A stretch of DNA of 64,000 nt from Theobroma cacao (GCF_000208745.1 NC_030854.1:1774936-1838935); one strand, 5' to 3'. Counted from the first letter of the stretch, positions 36,868-49,320 are shown. Numbers and translations are program-made. The notes: generated by a model from the letters alone, not told the origin.

Positions 36868-37101
36868 TTATTTTGACACAGGCTGGAAAACTGCTGCCAA
36901 AGAATCTTTGTCCATGATGGCTTGATGTAGGTCTTGCTGTATTTGATTGGTGTTATCTGCAAGATGATTGAGCAATGGCAATGAAGGTGTCCCTGACAAG
37001 AATATTACGACTTTGTCGATTTCTAAGTCTGCTAGGATTGGTAATTCGGATGCCATTGCTGAGGAAACAGAGAGCCGACTTCGAGAGAATATTCGCCTCA
37101 T
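36868..37101 (-). other. Possible additional 3' exon of the MYB3R gene
   Basis: On the minus strand a strong acceptor (TCTCTCTTGTAG|GATGAGG, exon start about 37102) precedes a 77-codon frame ending in TAA, with protein-like composition (ELPILADLEIDKVV, GTPSLPLLNHL). The MYB3R frame already ends at 37485 with normal family length, and a donor CT|GTAAGT lies just after that stop. The simplest reading is a spliced 3' UTR exon; an alternative C-terminus would need a donor I cannot identify. Confidence 0.3.
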
Positions 37102-37484
37102 CCTACAAGAGAGACAGAGAGAGAATGAAATAAATAAGAATCATTTCATCGTTTATTTGATATCCTCAGCAAGCCAACAGATAAATGAATAGGATAAACT
37201 CGAATGAGAGAGGAAAAACTACTACTAGATAGAAAAGCATAGTTCTGTGAATAGTGGTTGAAAAGTTTAAGTGATGGTAATGCTTCACGATCTTAAGTTG
37301 GATCCAAATAGGTGAAATTATCTTGCTCAGAGTCCATTGTCCAGCAAAAGTTTGGGAGAAAGTTGTAGATGTTTCATTCTATGCATGAACACAACTGATT
37401 TAAAATCAAACAATTTCTCGTGTTTCGAGGAAAGATTGAACAAGTAAAGCATGAGATGCAACACTATAACTTACAGTTTAAGCC

Positions 37485-40400
37485 CTATGTAACCCCCATC
37501 TTCGTGGCATTCAAGCAATCTTCAATTGGAGAGCTCCCATTCATTGATAGATCCGAAGATTTTGTATTATCTTCATGCCTCTCTTTATCAAATGTGAACT
37601 CCAGTTGTCTCTCCACAGACTTGAAAACAGCAGTTCGTTTAGATCTTAACCGGTATGGAGGAGATGCATTAAATGCAGTACACTTAGGCCCAACGCTGCT
37701 ATTGCCTTGACAAGCAGGACTCTCGCATGAACTCCCATCATGTAACGGAGCTTGTTCCAGACTATTTTCAGTTCTTTCCTGTTCACCAGATAATTGAATC
37801 CTATTCTTGACTGTTTCCTCATTCACTCTCCCCATTTTGGGAAGCGTAAGCGATTGAGCTCCAGTCTTTCTCTTCCGAAATATGGAAGGTGTATTTGGGA
37901 AGCTCTTGGCAGCAAATCTAAGGATATACTCAGGACTGTGTGCACTTAAACCACTGCCCTTCACACTAGGTGGAGTGAAGAAACTAATGGGTGATGTGAT
38001 AGGACTAGAAGTCCATTCAGGCCGCATGCCTTTCTTGTTTAAATTATCTGAATCTAATGAAGTAACACCTTGTAACCTAGGTGGCTCATAACATAAAGAA
38101 CCATAAGTTGGACTATCGCGCCAAACTTGTGTCTCAACAACTTTGTCTTCAACAATTGCAGAACTGATTCCTCGACTCTCAAACTTTGCCCCTGGCTCTG
38201 AGTTACAGCAGCAAGGATTTGCATCAAAGGACGGGGGCTTTCCCTCTGCACTTTCAGTATCAGCAGACTCATTTGGAATAACACTTGATGAAGCAGCCAT
38301 ATCTTGAACTGGAGCAGAGGACTCTAACTGATCTTTTCCATCTTCCTCTGGCTTACATATATCAGTAGTTCCTGATGATGTTTGAGCAGTTGAATCTGAT
38401 TCTTTTTTCGAACAAACAAGCAAACTTTTGGTTGCAGCAGGTGAATTCATATCCTTAGCCCCATTTTGGAGGCCATTCTTCCCAACTGGTGGAAGCTTTC
38501 CTGTAGCCAAATAGAAATCTAGCTTCTTCTTCAAGGAACTATTCCAGTGATTCTTAATTGCATTATCAGTCCTGCATTAATAAATTCACTGTAAGTTAAA
38601 CTAGCATGCTATCACAAACGCATCAAATTGTACTTCAAAAATAATTTATAACATCTCTTTTGTCAATTATGCTGGACTAAGTTTTAGAATCCAAGCCATG
38701 TAATATATGTTATAAACTAGAAAAGTATGATACCTTCCGGGTAAAACTTTAGCTATTTCAGCCCACTTGTTCCCATATATCCGATGTGCATTCATAAGGG
38801 CCAATTCCTCCTCTAAAATCCAAGCATCCTTCTTTATATCAGGATTCAAATGATTGTGCCATCTGCAGAAAATTAATCAAGTATGGAATTATCAAACCAT
38901 TTATTTGCTTTTCATGAACATAGTTGCATTAGAAGATCCAGGAAAAAAAAACAACAATCTCAATAGCCTCATTATACCAAACTTAGTCAATAAACTTTAG
39001 CATGTAATTTAGTTAATATACAAATAAAAATAAAAGGCAGGCAATCATTTGACGTGTGGCAAAATCATATCAACATTAAAATATCCAGCACTTTAAGGAC
39101 TCTTAGGGAATGCAAATAAAACATATTAAATATTTAAGAAATTACCTCTCACGGCATTGTTTCCCTATACGTCCAGGCAAGGATTTTGCAATAACAGACC
39201 ATTTTGTGGGCCCATACCTTGATACAAGTTCAATAATTTTATCATCCTCCTGAGAATTAAAAAGCAACAGAAAGTTCAATGCTTGTTTTATGAACTACAA
39301 ACATAGATAGCATAAAAGAAAGGAAGAGGCTAGAATGCCTACCTCTTGAGTCCAAGGTCCTTTAACAAGATCCGGGTTTAGGACCTTCTGCCATCTATGT
39401 AGACATTGCACTTCAGATCTATCAGGAAAAAATTCAGCTGCACATGCATATGCAAATGTTAAGACCAGTTAGAGGACTTAAAATAGAAAGGTGCTATTAT
39501 AATTACAAAAAATTAAAGGTTGAGATGCTGCTTTTATCCAATAGTCATGACCCTAAATTTATTTGTTAGACAACATAGATAGGAGACAATAACTTCTAGT
39601 AAAAAAAAAACGCAATATCAGATTTATACATGTTGGAAAGAACAGCTACTGGATAAACATAGCCAAAATAACAAAATAAGGAGACTCTGAGGAATGAAGA
39701 AAACCTATTTTTTTCCAACTCTTCCCCTTAAAAGCTGCAACCGCATTTCTTAATGTCTCATCCTGCAGCAGATACATACAGGAAGCAATGTAAAAAAAAA
39801 GGCGGCAGCTTCACCAAATGAACATGGGTAAACACTGAATAAAAATTCAATTGTTCTAGGATCCATGCTAGATGATTTAAGAACTCACCTGGACTGACCT
39901 CAAAATGACTTTCTAACCAAATGATAGGATATTAAAAACAAGAAGCATTTTATCTAGATAGTAATTAGTATGAGTTAAGTCAAATACAAGGGATAAAATG
40001 TTTTACCTCCTCAGGCGTCCAGCCACCTTTTGCTCGCCTAATAGGGCCAGTGGTCCTCCTGCAAATTCAGTATAACACAATTACTCTCAGCTGGCAGAAT
40101 CATCGTTCAAAATAATAAAACTCAATATAAATTCATTCCATGATGAGTTCAAGCACTAGAAAGAAGTGCTCAATAATATGTGCTGGTGCATCCACATCTA
40201 ACATACCCCAAAATCATAAATTCGACCAAAAAACAAAATTGTGTAAAGGTCAACGCAAAATCAGCAGAATCCAAACACCCAAATACTACATTTAAAATGA
40301 CAATTCAACCCCAACTGTGATGCAAAGAACTACCATATTGTGAAGCAATTTGAGCAATAAAAAAAAAAAAGTAAAGAAGTTATTAACTGACAGTACCGAT

Positions 40401-40542
40401 GATTTGGTGAAGATGGTGCTGGACTGGATATGCCTGGGGACTTCACAACTACACCGCCACCGCCTTCAGACACAGAAGAACTTGATGCAGTGGTTAATTG
40501 TTTATTCTCAATACAACGTTCCTCCATCGTTAACTCAGCCAT
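37485..40542 (-). CDS. MYB3R: Three-repeat MYB transcription factor, MYB3R3/MYB3R5 type
   Basis: MYB3R proteins are the plant c-Myb-like factors that bind MSA elements (AACGG core) and control G2/M genes; the MYB3R3/5 subgroup acts with DREAM-type complexes as repressors. Exons (minus): 40542-40397, 40058-40007, 39762-39705, 39437-39343, 39249-39146, 38862-38734, 38571-37485, joining in frame to 556 aa (Arabidopsis MYB3R5 is about 548). R1 (about 58-108) has GGWTPEEDETLRNAV and CLHRWQKVLNP. R2 has KGPWTQEEDDKIIEL and GKQCRERWHNHLNP. R3 has KKDAWILEEELAL and PGRTDNAIKNHWNS. The C-terminal half has conserved TSSPITSPISFFTPP and SPEYILRFAAKSFPNTPS blocks rich in S/T-P sites, likely CDK targets. 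Start ATG at 40542 follows a spliced leader. The choice between MYB3R3 and MYB3R5 is not possible because both descend from one rosid gene. Confidence 0.95.
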
Positions 40543-41165
40543 CTCTTCTCTTAAATCATCTCCAAAACCCCAAAATCCTAATCAACAAAAAGGCTAAAAA
40601 AGAAAGAAAGAAAAAAGCAGACAAAAGAAAGGAAAAACTTTCAATAACTTATTCATGATCACTCCAAACCCTTAAAATCCCAACTTTTAACAAAAATCTC
40701 CAATCCCATCACCGCCAAACACAGAAAAAGCCAAAACCCAGATCTAAAATTCACTAATCCGATCCATACGAATCAATATAAACCAAAACCCCACATCACT
40801 TAAACATAATTCTAGGGTTTAAAACCCCAAAGAAAATTAAAACCCAATAAAAATTTCACGAATCCAAGGTACTTGAGGTTCACGAAACATGATCAAAACA
40901 GTGTAAAACAATAAAATAAAAATAAAAATAAAAATTACTCAAAAAAGAAAGAAAAACAAAAGAATTCTGATTCAAGAAGCTAAACCTACCTCAGTGGCGG
41001 GAATCAAGCTGCAGCTCCCTCAAGAAAAATCCGTTTCTAGCCAAAAGAAAAAACGTTTCTGTGTTTAAAGGAACTCCAACGTTGCTTCCTTTGCTTCGAA
41101 AAATCCTCGCCCGTTGAAACGAAGAGAGAGAGAGAGGACAGAAAAACACAAAAAGGAGAAAATAA
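40543..41165 (-). other. MYB3R: MYB3R 5' leader with intron
   Basis: On the minus strand a leader exon (about 41165-40990) ends at CACTGAG|GTAGGT. The acceptor upstream of the ATG at 40542 is not resolved. A GA-rich tract lies near the probable transcription start (about 41120-41140). Confidence 0.5.
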
Positions 41166-41225
41166 ATATAGAAAAATATAAAAAGTGAAGGTTTTTATAT
41201 AACGAATATATCACCACCGACGCCT

Positions 41226-41353
41226 CCGTTAACTGCCGTTATAGAATTTACGTGTTTTTTCAGTTTTTCCAAAACCCTATCCGTTAACGGCTGTTAACGC
41301 TTCCAAGTTAACGTTAGGGGTGGGGTGGTGGCAAAGGTTTGAACCTCAAACGG
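41226..41353. promoter_or_regulatory. Cluster of AACGG/CCGTT cores in the MYB3R promoter
   Basis: CCGTT occurs at 41226-41230, 41236-41240 and 41281-41285, and AACGG at 41286-41290 and 41349-41353; 41281-41290 is the palindrome CCGTTAACGG. AACGG is the core of the MSA element bound by MYB3R proteins. Only the cores match, not the full flanking consensus, so autoregulation is an inference. Confidence 0.4.
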
Positions 41354-43058
41354 CACTCTAGCTTGGAAAAGCCCCACATAGTGGTTATATGTCGAACGAG
41401 TTTAGCGAGCGGTCGATGAGCAGCGGGGCTTCGCGGGAGTTTTTGGCACGTTGGATCGGGGAAACATGTTCGAGGTTTAAAAGGGGAACATGAATTGGGA
41501 AAGATACGTCTTAGCTGATTTGGCTAATTGCTCATCAATGTGTCAATCCTTTACTTAAAATGTTCTACTTTATGATCAAACCCTTTACAAAATGTTCTAC
41601 GTTATAATCAAATTTTTTTGAAAATTTTCATTAGAAAACAAATTGTAACAAAAAATAAAAATACGTCTTATTTAGGTTAAATTTAATCATATTTTGATCA
41701 ATTGTCGAAACAATGAGAGAAAAATCAATTATAATTTTATTTTTTTTCTCGAGTATTCAAGCTATTATCGTATCAACAAAGTTAGTTCAAAAAAATTTTT
41801 TATCCTTATCTCTTACCCTTTGTCGTGATCTTAATCTCGATCATCACAAAACTCACCATAATTACAATTAAGACTTCATTTTGATTTTCGACTTTTCACA
41901 ATTATTAAATAAAAAAATAAATTTCACTTTTATGATTTCAATTTTTCTTATATAATATTTTTTCAAATAACATCATGTAAATATTTTTTTTATAGCTTTT
42001 ACTCTCACAAAGAATTAGATTATTAATTTTCTCTAGAAAAATTAAAAAAGTACTCATAAATCTGAATAAATAAACTAATTTTAAATTATAAATATTTTAA
42101 TAATTTTAAAAAATTAAATAAATAATTTAACTCCTGAAAAATTAGAAATTGTCCATGGAATATTATTTATTAGAAAAAAAAAATCCACAAACCAAATTTA
42201 CCCTCTCTCACTCTCTCCAACTTCCTTCATCGAATAACTCGACCTTCACTCTTTCTCCGTTTTCACATTTGCAGAAAAGGGCAACCATAATGGACCCAGG
42301 AATTCAAAGCTGATTTCTTCCCATTGGCTGGACAATTTGGTGATCCAATAAGAAGGAAATCTTATGGCAATCGATAATTAATGTGATTTAGCTCTAAATA
42401 AACTGTTTATCATCCAAGGTACTACGATACTTTATCTTTCCATCTTCTCAAATTATGATCATGATATATGTAAAGTGTGTTCTTCCATTTCGTCTAACTA
42501 ATTATACCTCATTTTCGTGCAAATTTTATCGATTTAATTATTCAAAAAAAATATTATTGTGATTAAATATGGTCATTGGTTTTTATAATTTGAAAGAATA
42601 CCATAAAGAGAGGATAATCGACCTATTACCATTTTTTAAAATATTTTCCCAGTAATTTACATTAATATTTATGAATTGTAAACTTACAAATGAAGGGTTC
42701 GAATATTACTACAAAAGAACAGCAGCAGGGAAAAACAGGGGAAAGAGTCAAATGCTGTTGCCCTGGCCCTTCTTTCAAAAATTAGTTTACTTTTAACAGG
42801 TGACAAGAAGGAAACGGGAAAAATGGCGCCTTTCAAATTACCGGGGAATTTTCTCAAAGATCCTTCAAGTTATAGGTAATTCCGACGGGAGTTCAGTTTT
42901 CCGATATTTTCATTTAAGCCCTCTCATTTCCATTTATCTTTATTTTCAACCACAACGATTTTTAGTTTTGATCAGGGTGGGCCCCACGAGACGCAAAACG
43001 GACGGGACAAATTCAAATGTTGGGAAAAGGAAAGGCTGACATCTTTTCCCTTGCTTTA
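41354..43058. other. Intergenic region between divergent MYB3R and kinesin genes
   Basis: Mostly AT-rich, with no supported gene. A short open frame at 42800-43039 lies in the kinesin promoter and shows no family motif. Confidence 0.5.
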
Positions 43059-43070
43059 CCCCAACGGTCA
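43059..43070 (+). promoter_or_regulatory. MSA-like mitosis-specific activator element of the kinesin gene
   Basis: CCCCAACGGTCA at 43059-43070 matches the MSA consensus (pyrimidine-C-pyrimidine-AACGG-pyrimidine-A/T-A) except at the A/T position. It lies about 145 bp upstream of the kinesin ATG, where functional MSA sites of G2/M genes usually sit. Confidence 0.6.
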
Positions 43071-43215
43071 AATCTTTTAAAATCCGAAATCCTCATCTCA
43101 ACAACGTTGTTGTTGTTGTCTGTCAACTGCTTGTGTCTCTACGCTCTCTTTCTCTAACATTTCTCTGCAAAATTGTTCCTTTTATCTGTTCTATACTCAC
43201 AAAGATTCTGCTTTA

Positions 43216-46200
43216 ATGGAAACCCAAGGCGTTAAATTGTGTACTCCTTCGAAACAAGCCATCGTTTCAAAGGTAAGGGTGGTGGTTAGAGTTCGTCCTT
43301 TTCTTCCTCAAGAAATTGCTGCAAGAAATGGCAACTCAAAGTCCTGCGTTTTCCTTCTTGATAATCAAGACTCTTCTGATGAAGTTGCTGTTCATCTTAA
43401 AGATCCTAATACCAGGTAAGAGATTCATTCTTTTTCTCTTTTTGGGTGGGGGTGGTTGAAGTTTGAGCAAATGAAATTTATTTGGTTTCTTGATCATGGG
43501 TTTTTTTTCTTTTGTTGGATTGTAGCCGAAATGAATGCTATAGATTGGACTCTTTCTTTGATCAAGAAGATGATAATGTGAGAAGGATATTCTACAGAGA
43601 AGTGAATTCTTTGATTCCAGGCATCTTTCATGGCTTCAATGCCACAGTGTTCGCTTATGGGGCTACTGGCAGTGGAAAAACTTATACCATGCAGGTATGG
43701 TTAAAAATGAAAAGATAAGATCTTATTTGTATGATTTACTGCTTTTACGAGCTATCAAAGCCTTGTAATTAAATGGTTTAGTGTTCAAATCTTTAGGTAT
43801 TTTTATCCATGACTTGATTTCTACAGTGAAATTTCATCACAAGGCCTTTGCTAAGTCCAATCTTTCAAACCCCTTAATTCTTATAATTAGATTTTAATTA
43901 AGTGGCAGATCTGTGATTACAAAGATGGGGTTGAGTGGTTCAGTCCAGCTTCTGTTTTTCCTTCTAATTACTTGTCTTTAGGATGCTATTATGTTTATGG
44001 TGAAGAGATGAAGGACATGTTTGATGTTGCAGGGTACAAAAGAGCTGCCAGGTCTAATGCCTTTGGCCATGTCCACAATTTTGTCTATATGCCAAAGCAC
44101 AGGGTGCATAGCCGAGATTTCATACTATGAAGTCTACATGGATAGGTGTTACGATCTATTAGAAGTTAAAACAAAGGAAATTTCGATTTTGGATGACAAA
44201 GATGGGCAGATTCATCTCAGGGGCCTATCTCGGATTCCTATTAATTCCATGTCTGAATTTCATGAAGTATTTTCTTGTGGAATTCAGAGAAGGAAAGTTG
44301 CACATACTGGTCTCAATGATGTTTCTAGTAGAAGCCATGGTGTCCTTGTGATTGCTGTTTCCACTCCTTGTGATGATGGTTCTGGGCCTGTTACGATGGG
44401 GAAGCTGAACCTCATCGACTTAGCAGGTTGTTAATTTCTGCACATTTTTGAGTTTTCTGTTGTATTTGAGGTAATGTTTAGTAGGTCACATTACTAATTT
44501 GCATTATGTTTATTTAGGCAATGAGGATAATAGGAGGACCTGCAATGAAGGCATTCGTCTCCAAGAGAGTGCTAAGATCAACCAGTCCTTGTTTGCTTTG
44601 TCAAATGTAATCTATGCATTGAACAACAATAAACCACGAGTACCCTATCGAGAAAGCAAATTGACTCGGATATTGCAGGATTCTCTTGGAGGAACTAGCC
44701 GTGCCTTGATGGTTGCTTGTCTGGTAAGGAGCTCTCAATTAGCTTAAAATGATTCATAATCCTACCCTATTGACTCATATTATTCATAAGAGTCTCTAAT
44801 ATTGATCAATGTCGTCCTTGTTTAATGACAGAATCCTGGAGAGTACCAAGAATCTGTTCACACTGTTAGCTTGGCTGCTAGGTCTCGTCATATTTCAAAT
44901 GTAGTTTCTTCAGCTCAAAAACTAGAAACTCCAAAGGATAAAGTTGATATGGAAGCAAAACTGCAAGCCTGGCTTGAATCAAAAGGTAAGACAAAGAGTG
45001 CACAGAGAATGGGACTATTTTCTTCTAGATTCATTGGCAAAACTCCCAGTTCTGTAAGCTCTGCGAAGAAGCTCAATAATAACAGCTCTTGCAAAGTCAA
45101 GGCTACTGCCAAAGAAGGTGCTTCTAATGCTAAAGACAGGTATGGAATACTAGTATTCAAATTTCCTTCAGAACTGGCTGAGCTCACTGACTCACTTCTT
45201 GATTTGTTAAACATATATGCAGGGGTTTATTTGTAACTTCCAGAAATTTATTCAACAATGAAGGTGTTGTTAATCCTAATTTGGAGGTAAGTTCTATTAA
45301 CTAAGAAGCATTCTAGATTTTACTTTAGCTTGCTTAAGCTATAGGAGAATTTTGTTCTGGAAACTACAGATCTACATTACTCAAATGTCAAAGTTTCATT
45401 CCAGGGTGCCCACCTTTCTGCAAAGGGCAATAAAGAGGAAAAGAAAGCTGATGTTGATGAGATTATGTTGGAATCAACTATGGACTTAGCTGGTATGTTA
45501 TTTAACCATTAAATTTATTGACAATTATCTGTCTGGACTGCCTACCTGTGAATTAATGAAAATTTTGGACATTTTTGTTCAAGTCACAAAGTTTCTGATT
45601 GACTATATGCAACTTGTAGAAGAACCACCTAGCAAAGAAGAGAGGAAAACTGCAATGCAAAGTCCTCTAAGAAAGGTCCTGTCCCCCATCAATTCCATTA
45701 TAAATCCAGGATCCCTCAAAGAACAATCATGCAAGGATCAATTTTTTGCATTATCATATGAGCCAAACACTCCCAAAACGCCTTCCATGGCCAGTGCAAC
45801 CAACAAATTCCAAGATGTTGGCACCCCAATTGATAAATTTAACGCATGGAGTTCTAACATCAAGGTATTTTATATATGTCTTAAGCTAAATTTCTATTGA
45901 CCCTATCTCAGCCATTGTTCTAACTTCATAAAATTTTTGTTTAGAGCTCACTTATTCAAGAATTTATTGAGTTCTTAAATACCGCTAGCAGGTCAGTTTT
46001 ATTATGCCAGGATCTCTTCATTTCCTACCTGTATATTAACGTCGTCTTGATTTCTTTTTTGGGTGAAAAGTGAAACTGATTTTCTTCATTGGCTTCTATA
46101 TTTGCAGAGAAGAGTTACAGGGCCTTAAGGTAAATTTCCAGCTGAGAAACACTATGCTGTTTTTTCTGATAACACCTTCTTATCCTTTATTTATTTATTT

Positions 46201-46592
46201 TGTATTTTGGATTATGGTACAGGGGATTGGATCGAAGATGACAGAATACATACTTGAACTCAGAGTAACTAGCCCTCTAAAATCGGTAAGCAAAGAGCCA
46301 AAGTGTAGGCTCTCTATGTTATTTTTGAACTCCAGAGTTTCTTGAATGATGAGTAAAGCTGAGCGGTATTCTTTTGCTTGTTGCAGCTAAGTGACTTGGA
46401 AAAGATTGGCCTTTCATCAAAGCAGGTAACAAATAATTCTCATTTTCCCACGATAGTCAGGAAACCAATACGAGTAAAGGAAACTAATTTGCCTATCATC
46501 CATCTTTGCAGGTTTACAACTTGTTCAGCAAAGCTGTTAAAGGAATATTTAATAGACCAGAAATTGCAACACCCGGACCCAGTTGTTCATAA
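43216..46592 (+). CDS. KIN10C: Kinesin-10 family chromokinesin (KIN10C-like)
   Basis: A microtubule motor of the kinesin-10 (KID/NOD) family, expected to act on mitotic chromosomes or spindle. Exons: 43216-43415, 43526-43694, 44033-44426, 44518-44723, 44832-45139, 45223-45286, 45405-45492, 45620-45864, 45945-45991, 46108-46129, 46223-46285, 46387-46425, 46512-46592; 641 aa in frame. The N-terminal motor (about 18-345) has [13 protein letters not shown]-loop GATGSGKT (about 112-119), switch [10 protein letters not shown] and switch II LIDLAGNE. A basic Ser-rich middle follows. The C-terminus (about 555-625) has [17 protein letters not shown] and [18 protein letters not shown], a helix-hairpin-helix pair like the DNA-binding tail of KIF22/KID. 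An MSA-like site upstream fits G2/M expression. Assignment to KIN10C rather than KIN10B rests mainly on gene order. Confidence 0.92.
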
Positions 46593-47400
46593 AAAAATTC
46601 TTGCATTTTAAGCTAGATGTTTTCAATGGTCTGATATTAATCTAATGTAGTTCAAGTTGAGACACGATGGGGCCAGTTTGTAGTATTCTCTCTTGGTCTG
46701 TCACTTCAGAATTGTAATCCTCTTGCAATAATTACTCCTGCAGCAGATTCATTATTGTACTGCTAGTTGAAGTTTAGGAGAGGCAGTACAATGTCCGAAT
46801 TTGCAGCTAATTTACCTGATGTAGTCGATCTTGTTTGTGTAGAGAACCACAATTTACTGTCAAAAATTGCTTCAAGGTGGAAGGTCAGTCAAGAAGACAT
46901 CCTAAACATTTATTATATAACATAATTACCATAGGATCAAGGTTATTTAAGACATCCTTAATATTAATTAGATAACATGATTACCACAGGATCAAGGTTA
47001 TTCATCACTTTTAACATGGTTTCCCCATGTTACTCTTTGCAAGATACTTTCCCCTTGCGCCCATGGCGTTACCCTGTATTAAACAATGTTAGGTCCATTT
47101 CCACCCGCCCGAAGATTAAATTATTGGTTACCCCTGCGTCCTTTTCAATGCAAATGAAACTGCAGGAACTTACTTCACAAAGGCTCTCTATAATTTGGAT
47201 GGGGACCACTCACCAAACTGGCAAAAAGTCTTGGTCTTGGTTCTGATTTCCAGTAGAAATCACACAACTCAATGCCCTTATCAATCACATTCACATGAGA
47301 GTCACTTCCCACCCAAAACATGTAGCGACCTGATCATTCTGAATCCAAATCCAGCATTCTTCAAACCATCCCAGAAAAGATATGAAAAACATTGAAAAAA
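46593..47400 (+). other. Kinesin 3' UTR and intergenic DNA
   Basis: Non-coding. A 22-bp-scale near-repeat occurs at about 46929-46955 and 46985-47005 (ATAGGATCAAGGTTATT and ACAGGATCAAGGTTATT). No gene seen. Confidence 0.5.
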
Positions 47401-47727
47401 TCAAAGAAAATAACTAAAGAGAAAGGAGCTTCCGTTCATTCATTAGAAAACCGACTCACTTTCTTACAACACATGGATATATAATCATGATATTCCGAGA
47501 CCGCAGAGATGCTCACATTGGACATAAAAGCTAGATAGTATTACTTCCCTATATTTGTACACACCAAGCAACCATGGCCGCAACAGAGGCAAATCCTAAG
47601 GATTTGCAGATAAGACAAGCCATGGCAACTTTATTCTAATAAACGCAGAAACACATAACTGCAAGACATACTAATAATTATTTGTTAAAAAAGAAGGGCC
47701 TCTCTGCTTCCAGGGATCTTTGTCCTC

Positions 47728-48319
47728 TCATTTACAAGTGCAAGGGTTGCAGGTACAGTTGTCTCCGCACTTGCATCCGTTATCACAGCCGCTCTCAGCC
47801 CCAAATCCCACCTCAGCACCCTCAAAGTGCCTGCATGCATTGAAAAAACAGGGATCAGAAACTTCAAAAACCAAAACTTTACCAGGAAATTCCCTTTACT
47901 GGTCTTGATCTTTCTGATACGTACACTTTCTGTGGTGCCACACCAAGAACAAGAGTCTCAGTTGTAGTCTTCTCGGCAAAGCTTATGTCAGGGTTCATCT
48001 TGCATCTACACGATCATCAACAAAAGGAGTTTTAAAACTTTGATTCAAGATTCACAATGAATAAAACAAGATAACGAGCCAAATAGCTTGATCAGTAACA
48101 AAAAGTAACGATTTTGAGAAGACCCTTTGATGGAAAAGAGATTTTCAACTCATTTGATACGAAAATCTGCAACAGGAAAAGGGGAATTTTTCCATGGCAG
48201 GACTCATGAAAAGAACATGGTTCATAAAGAAATGAAGCGGCGAGAATTGCTTACCCTCCACAGCCACTGCCACACTTGCAGCCGGTGCCGCAGCCACAGT
48301 TTCCTCCACAGCAAGACAT
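47728..48319 (-). CDS. MT2: Type-2 metallothionein-like protein
   Basis: A small cytosolic Cys-rich protein that binds copper and zinc and buffers metal and redox stress. Exons (minus): 48319-48255, 48005-47925, 47830-47728; 82 aa. The N-terminal Cys domain begins [17 protein letters not shown] with the type-2 hallmark CC motif at residues 3-4. A Cys-free spacer of about 40 aa contains [10 protein letters not shown] and [11 protein letters not shown]. The C-terminal Cys domain ends [15 protein letters not shown]. Cys spacing and length are typical of MT2. Splits after GG and after QK-GT are in frame. Intact and probably strongly expressed, given the clear TATA box. The gene is too fragmented into short exons to be found as one open frame. 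Confidence 0.96.
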
Positions 48320-48430
48320 TTTTCTCTTTTCTGATTGAAAATTGGAAGTGAAATTGGTGCTAATCAAACAGCTCAATGAGGGAAAAACACAGAAGTTGCA
48401 CGGGTTTTCAGGGAAGCGAAGACCTTGGAA

Positions 48431-48549
48431 TTTATAGACCGGAAGAGACGAGAGAGCTCAAATATCAACCGTCCACGTGTCATGATTTTACGTCATGCTT
48501 ATCCCGCGGGTATCGTTACAAGTAACGCTTACCTGCTCTCTTCCACGTA
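48431..48549 (-). promoter_or_regulatory. MT2: Metallothionein core promoter: TATA box, G-box and ACGT elements
   Basis: On the minus strand CTATAAA (48437-48431) lies about 112 bp upstream of the ATG. Further upstream are a perfect G-box CACGTG (48474-48479), a TGACGTA element (48489-48495) and another ACGT core (48544-48549). These bZIP/bHLH-type sites fit stress or ABA-linked control, which is inferred. Confidence 0.6.
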
Positions 48550-48894
48550 CCTTATCTCTCCTTTTGTCGTCTGGTCTCCCAGGGTGGGCTGCTCTACTGC
48601 TTTCTAGGGTGTTCCTCTTCCTCATCTTGATTCACCATCCAATCCAAGTCGGTTTGATCAAAGTCAAGTCGATGGTGATGATCTAGGTAGTGGGACCCCT
48701 TTGAGCCGTGTTGCTTTTGATTTCCAATCTTTTCAATCACGGGGCCACATCCATATATCCATTTGGCACAGTATACTTGCTTCGGTCAAGCCATTTGGTA
48801 TCAGCTTCACGTGACATTAATGTAAGAGTAAATCTTTTACATATTTCTTAATATCAATTTTTGTGGTATGATATTTTTGTATTTTTTTCTCAAA

Positions 48895-49320
48895 TAGCAC
48901 ATACGGATAATTTTTATTTAATAATATTTGACATAATAATTTTAAAAACTACTAAACTTATTAAAAAATTTTAAATAAATAATTTTTTTATTATATGTAA
49001 TCAAATTTTTATATTTTTATTTTGAATTAAATTAACTTTTATGACTAACGATTGACTAATATTATTACTCAAAATAATATTTTTTAATTTTTTATTAGAC
49101 ATGGTGCTTATGTAGTATTACCGTTGAAAGTAAAAAAGTTATATAATTATATTATCATACCATATCAGTATGTTACATTATTATTTTATTATGTCATATT
49201 AATAACACGTGAAATAAAATGATAAATGACAATTTGATTGAATGTAATAAAAATAATGACTTATTTAAATAATTAAAAAAAATTTAGATATTATGACAAA
49301 ATATCTCAAGTATGAACAAA
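48895..49320. mobile_element. AT-rich MITE-like element, copy 2
   Basis: Imperfect inverted arms at about 48960-49020 and 49235-49300 (TAATCAAATT against AATTTGATTGAATG) flank a core with ATATTATCATACCATATC. It is related, in opposite orientation, to the element at 35986-36445. No coding capacity. Confidence 0.5.
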
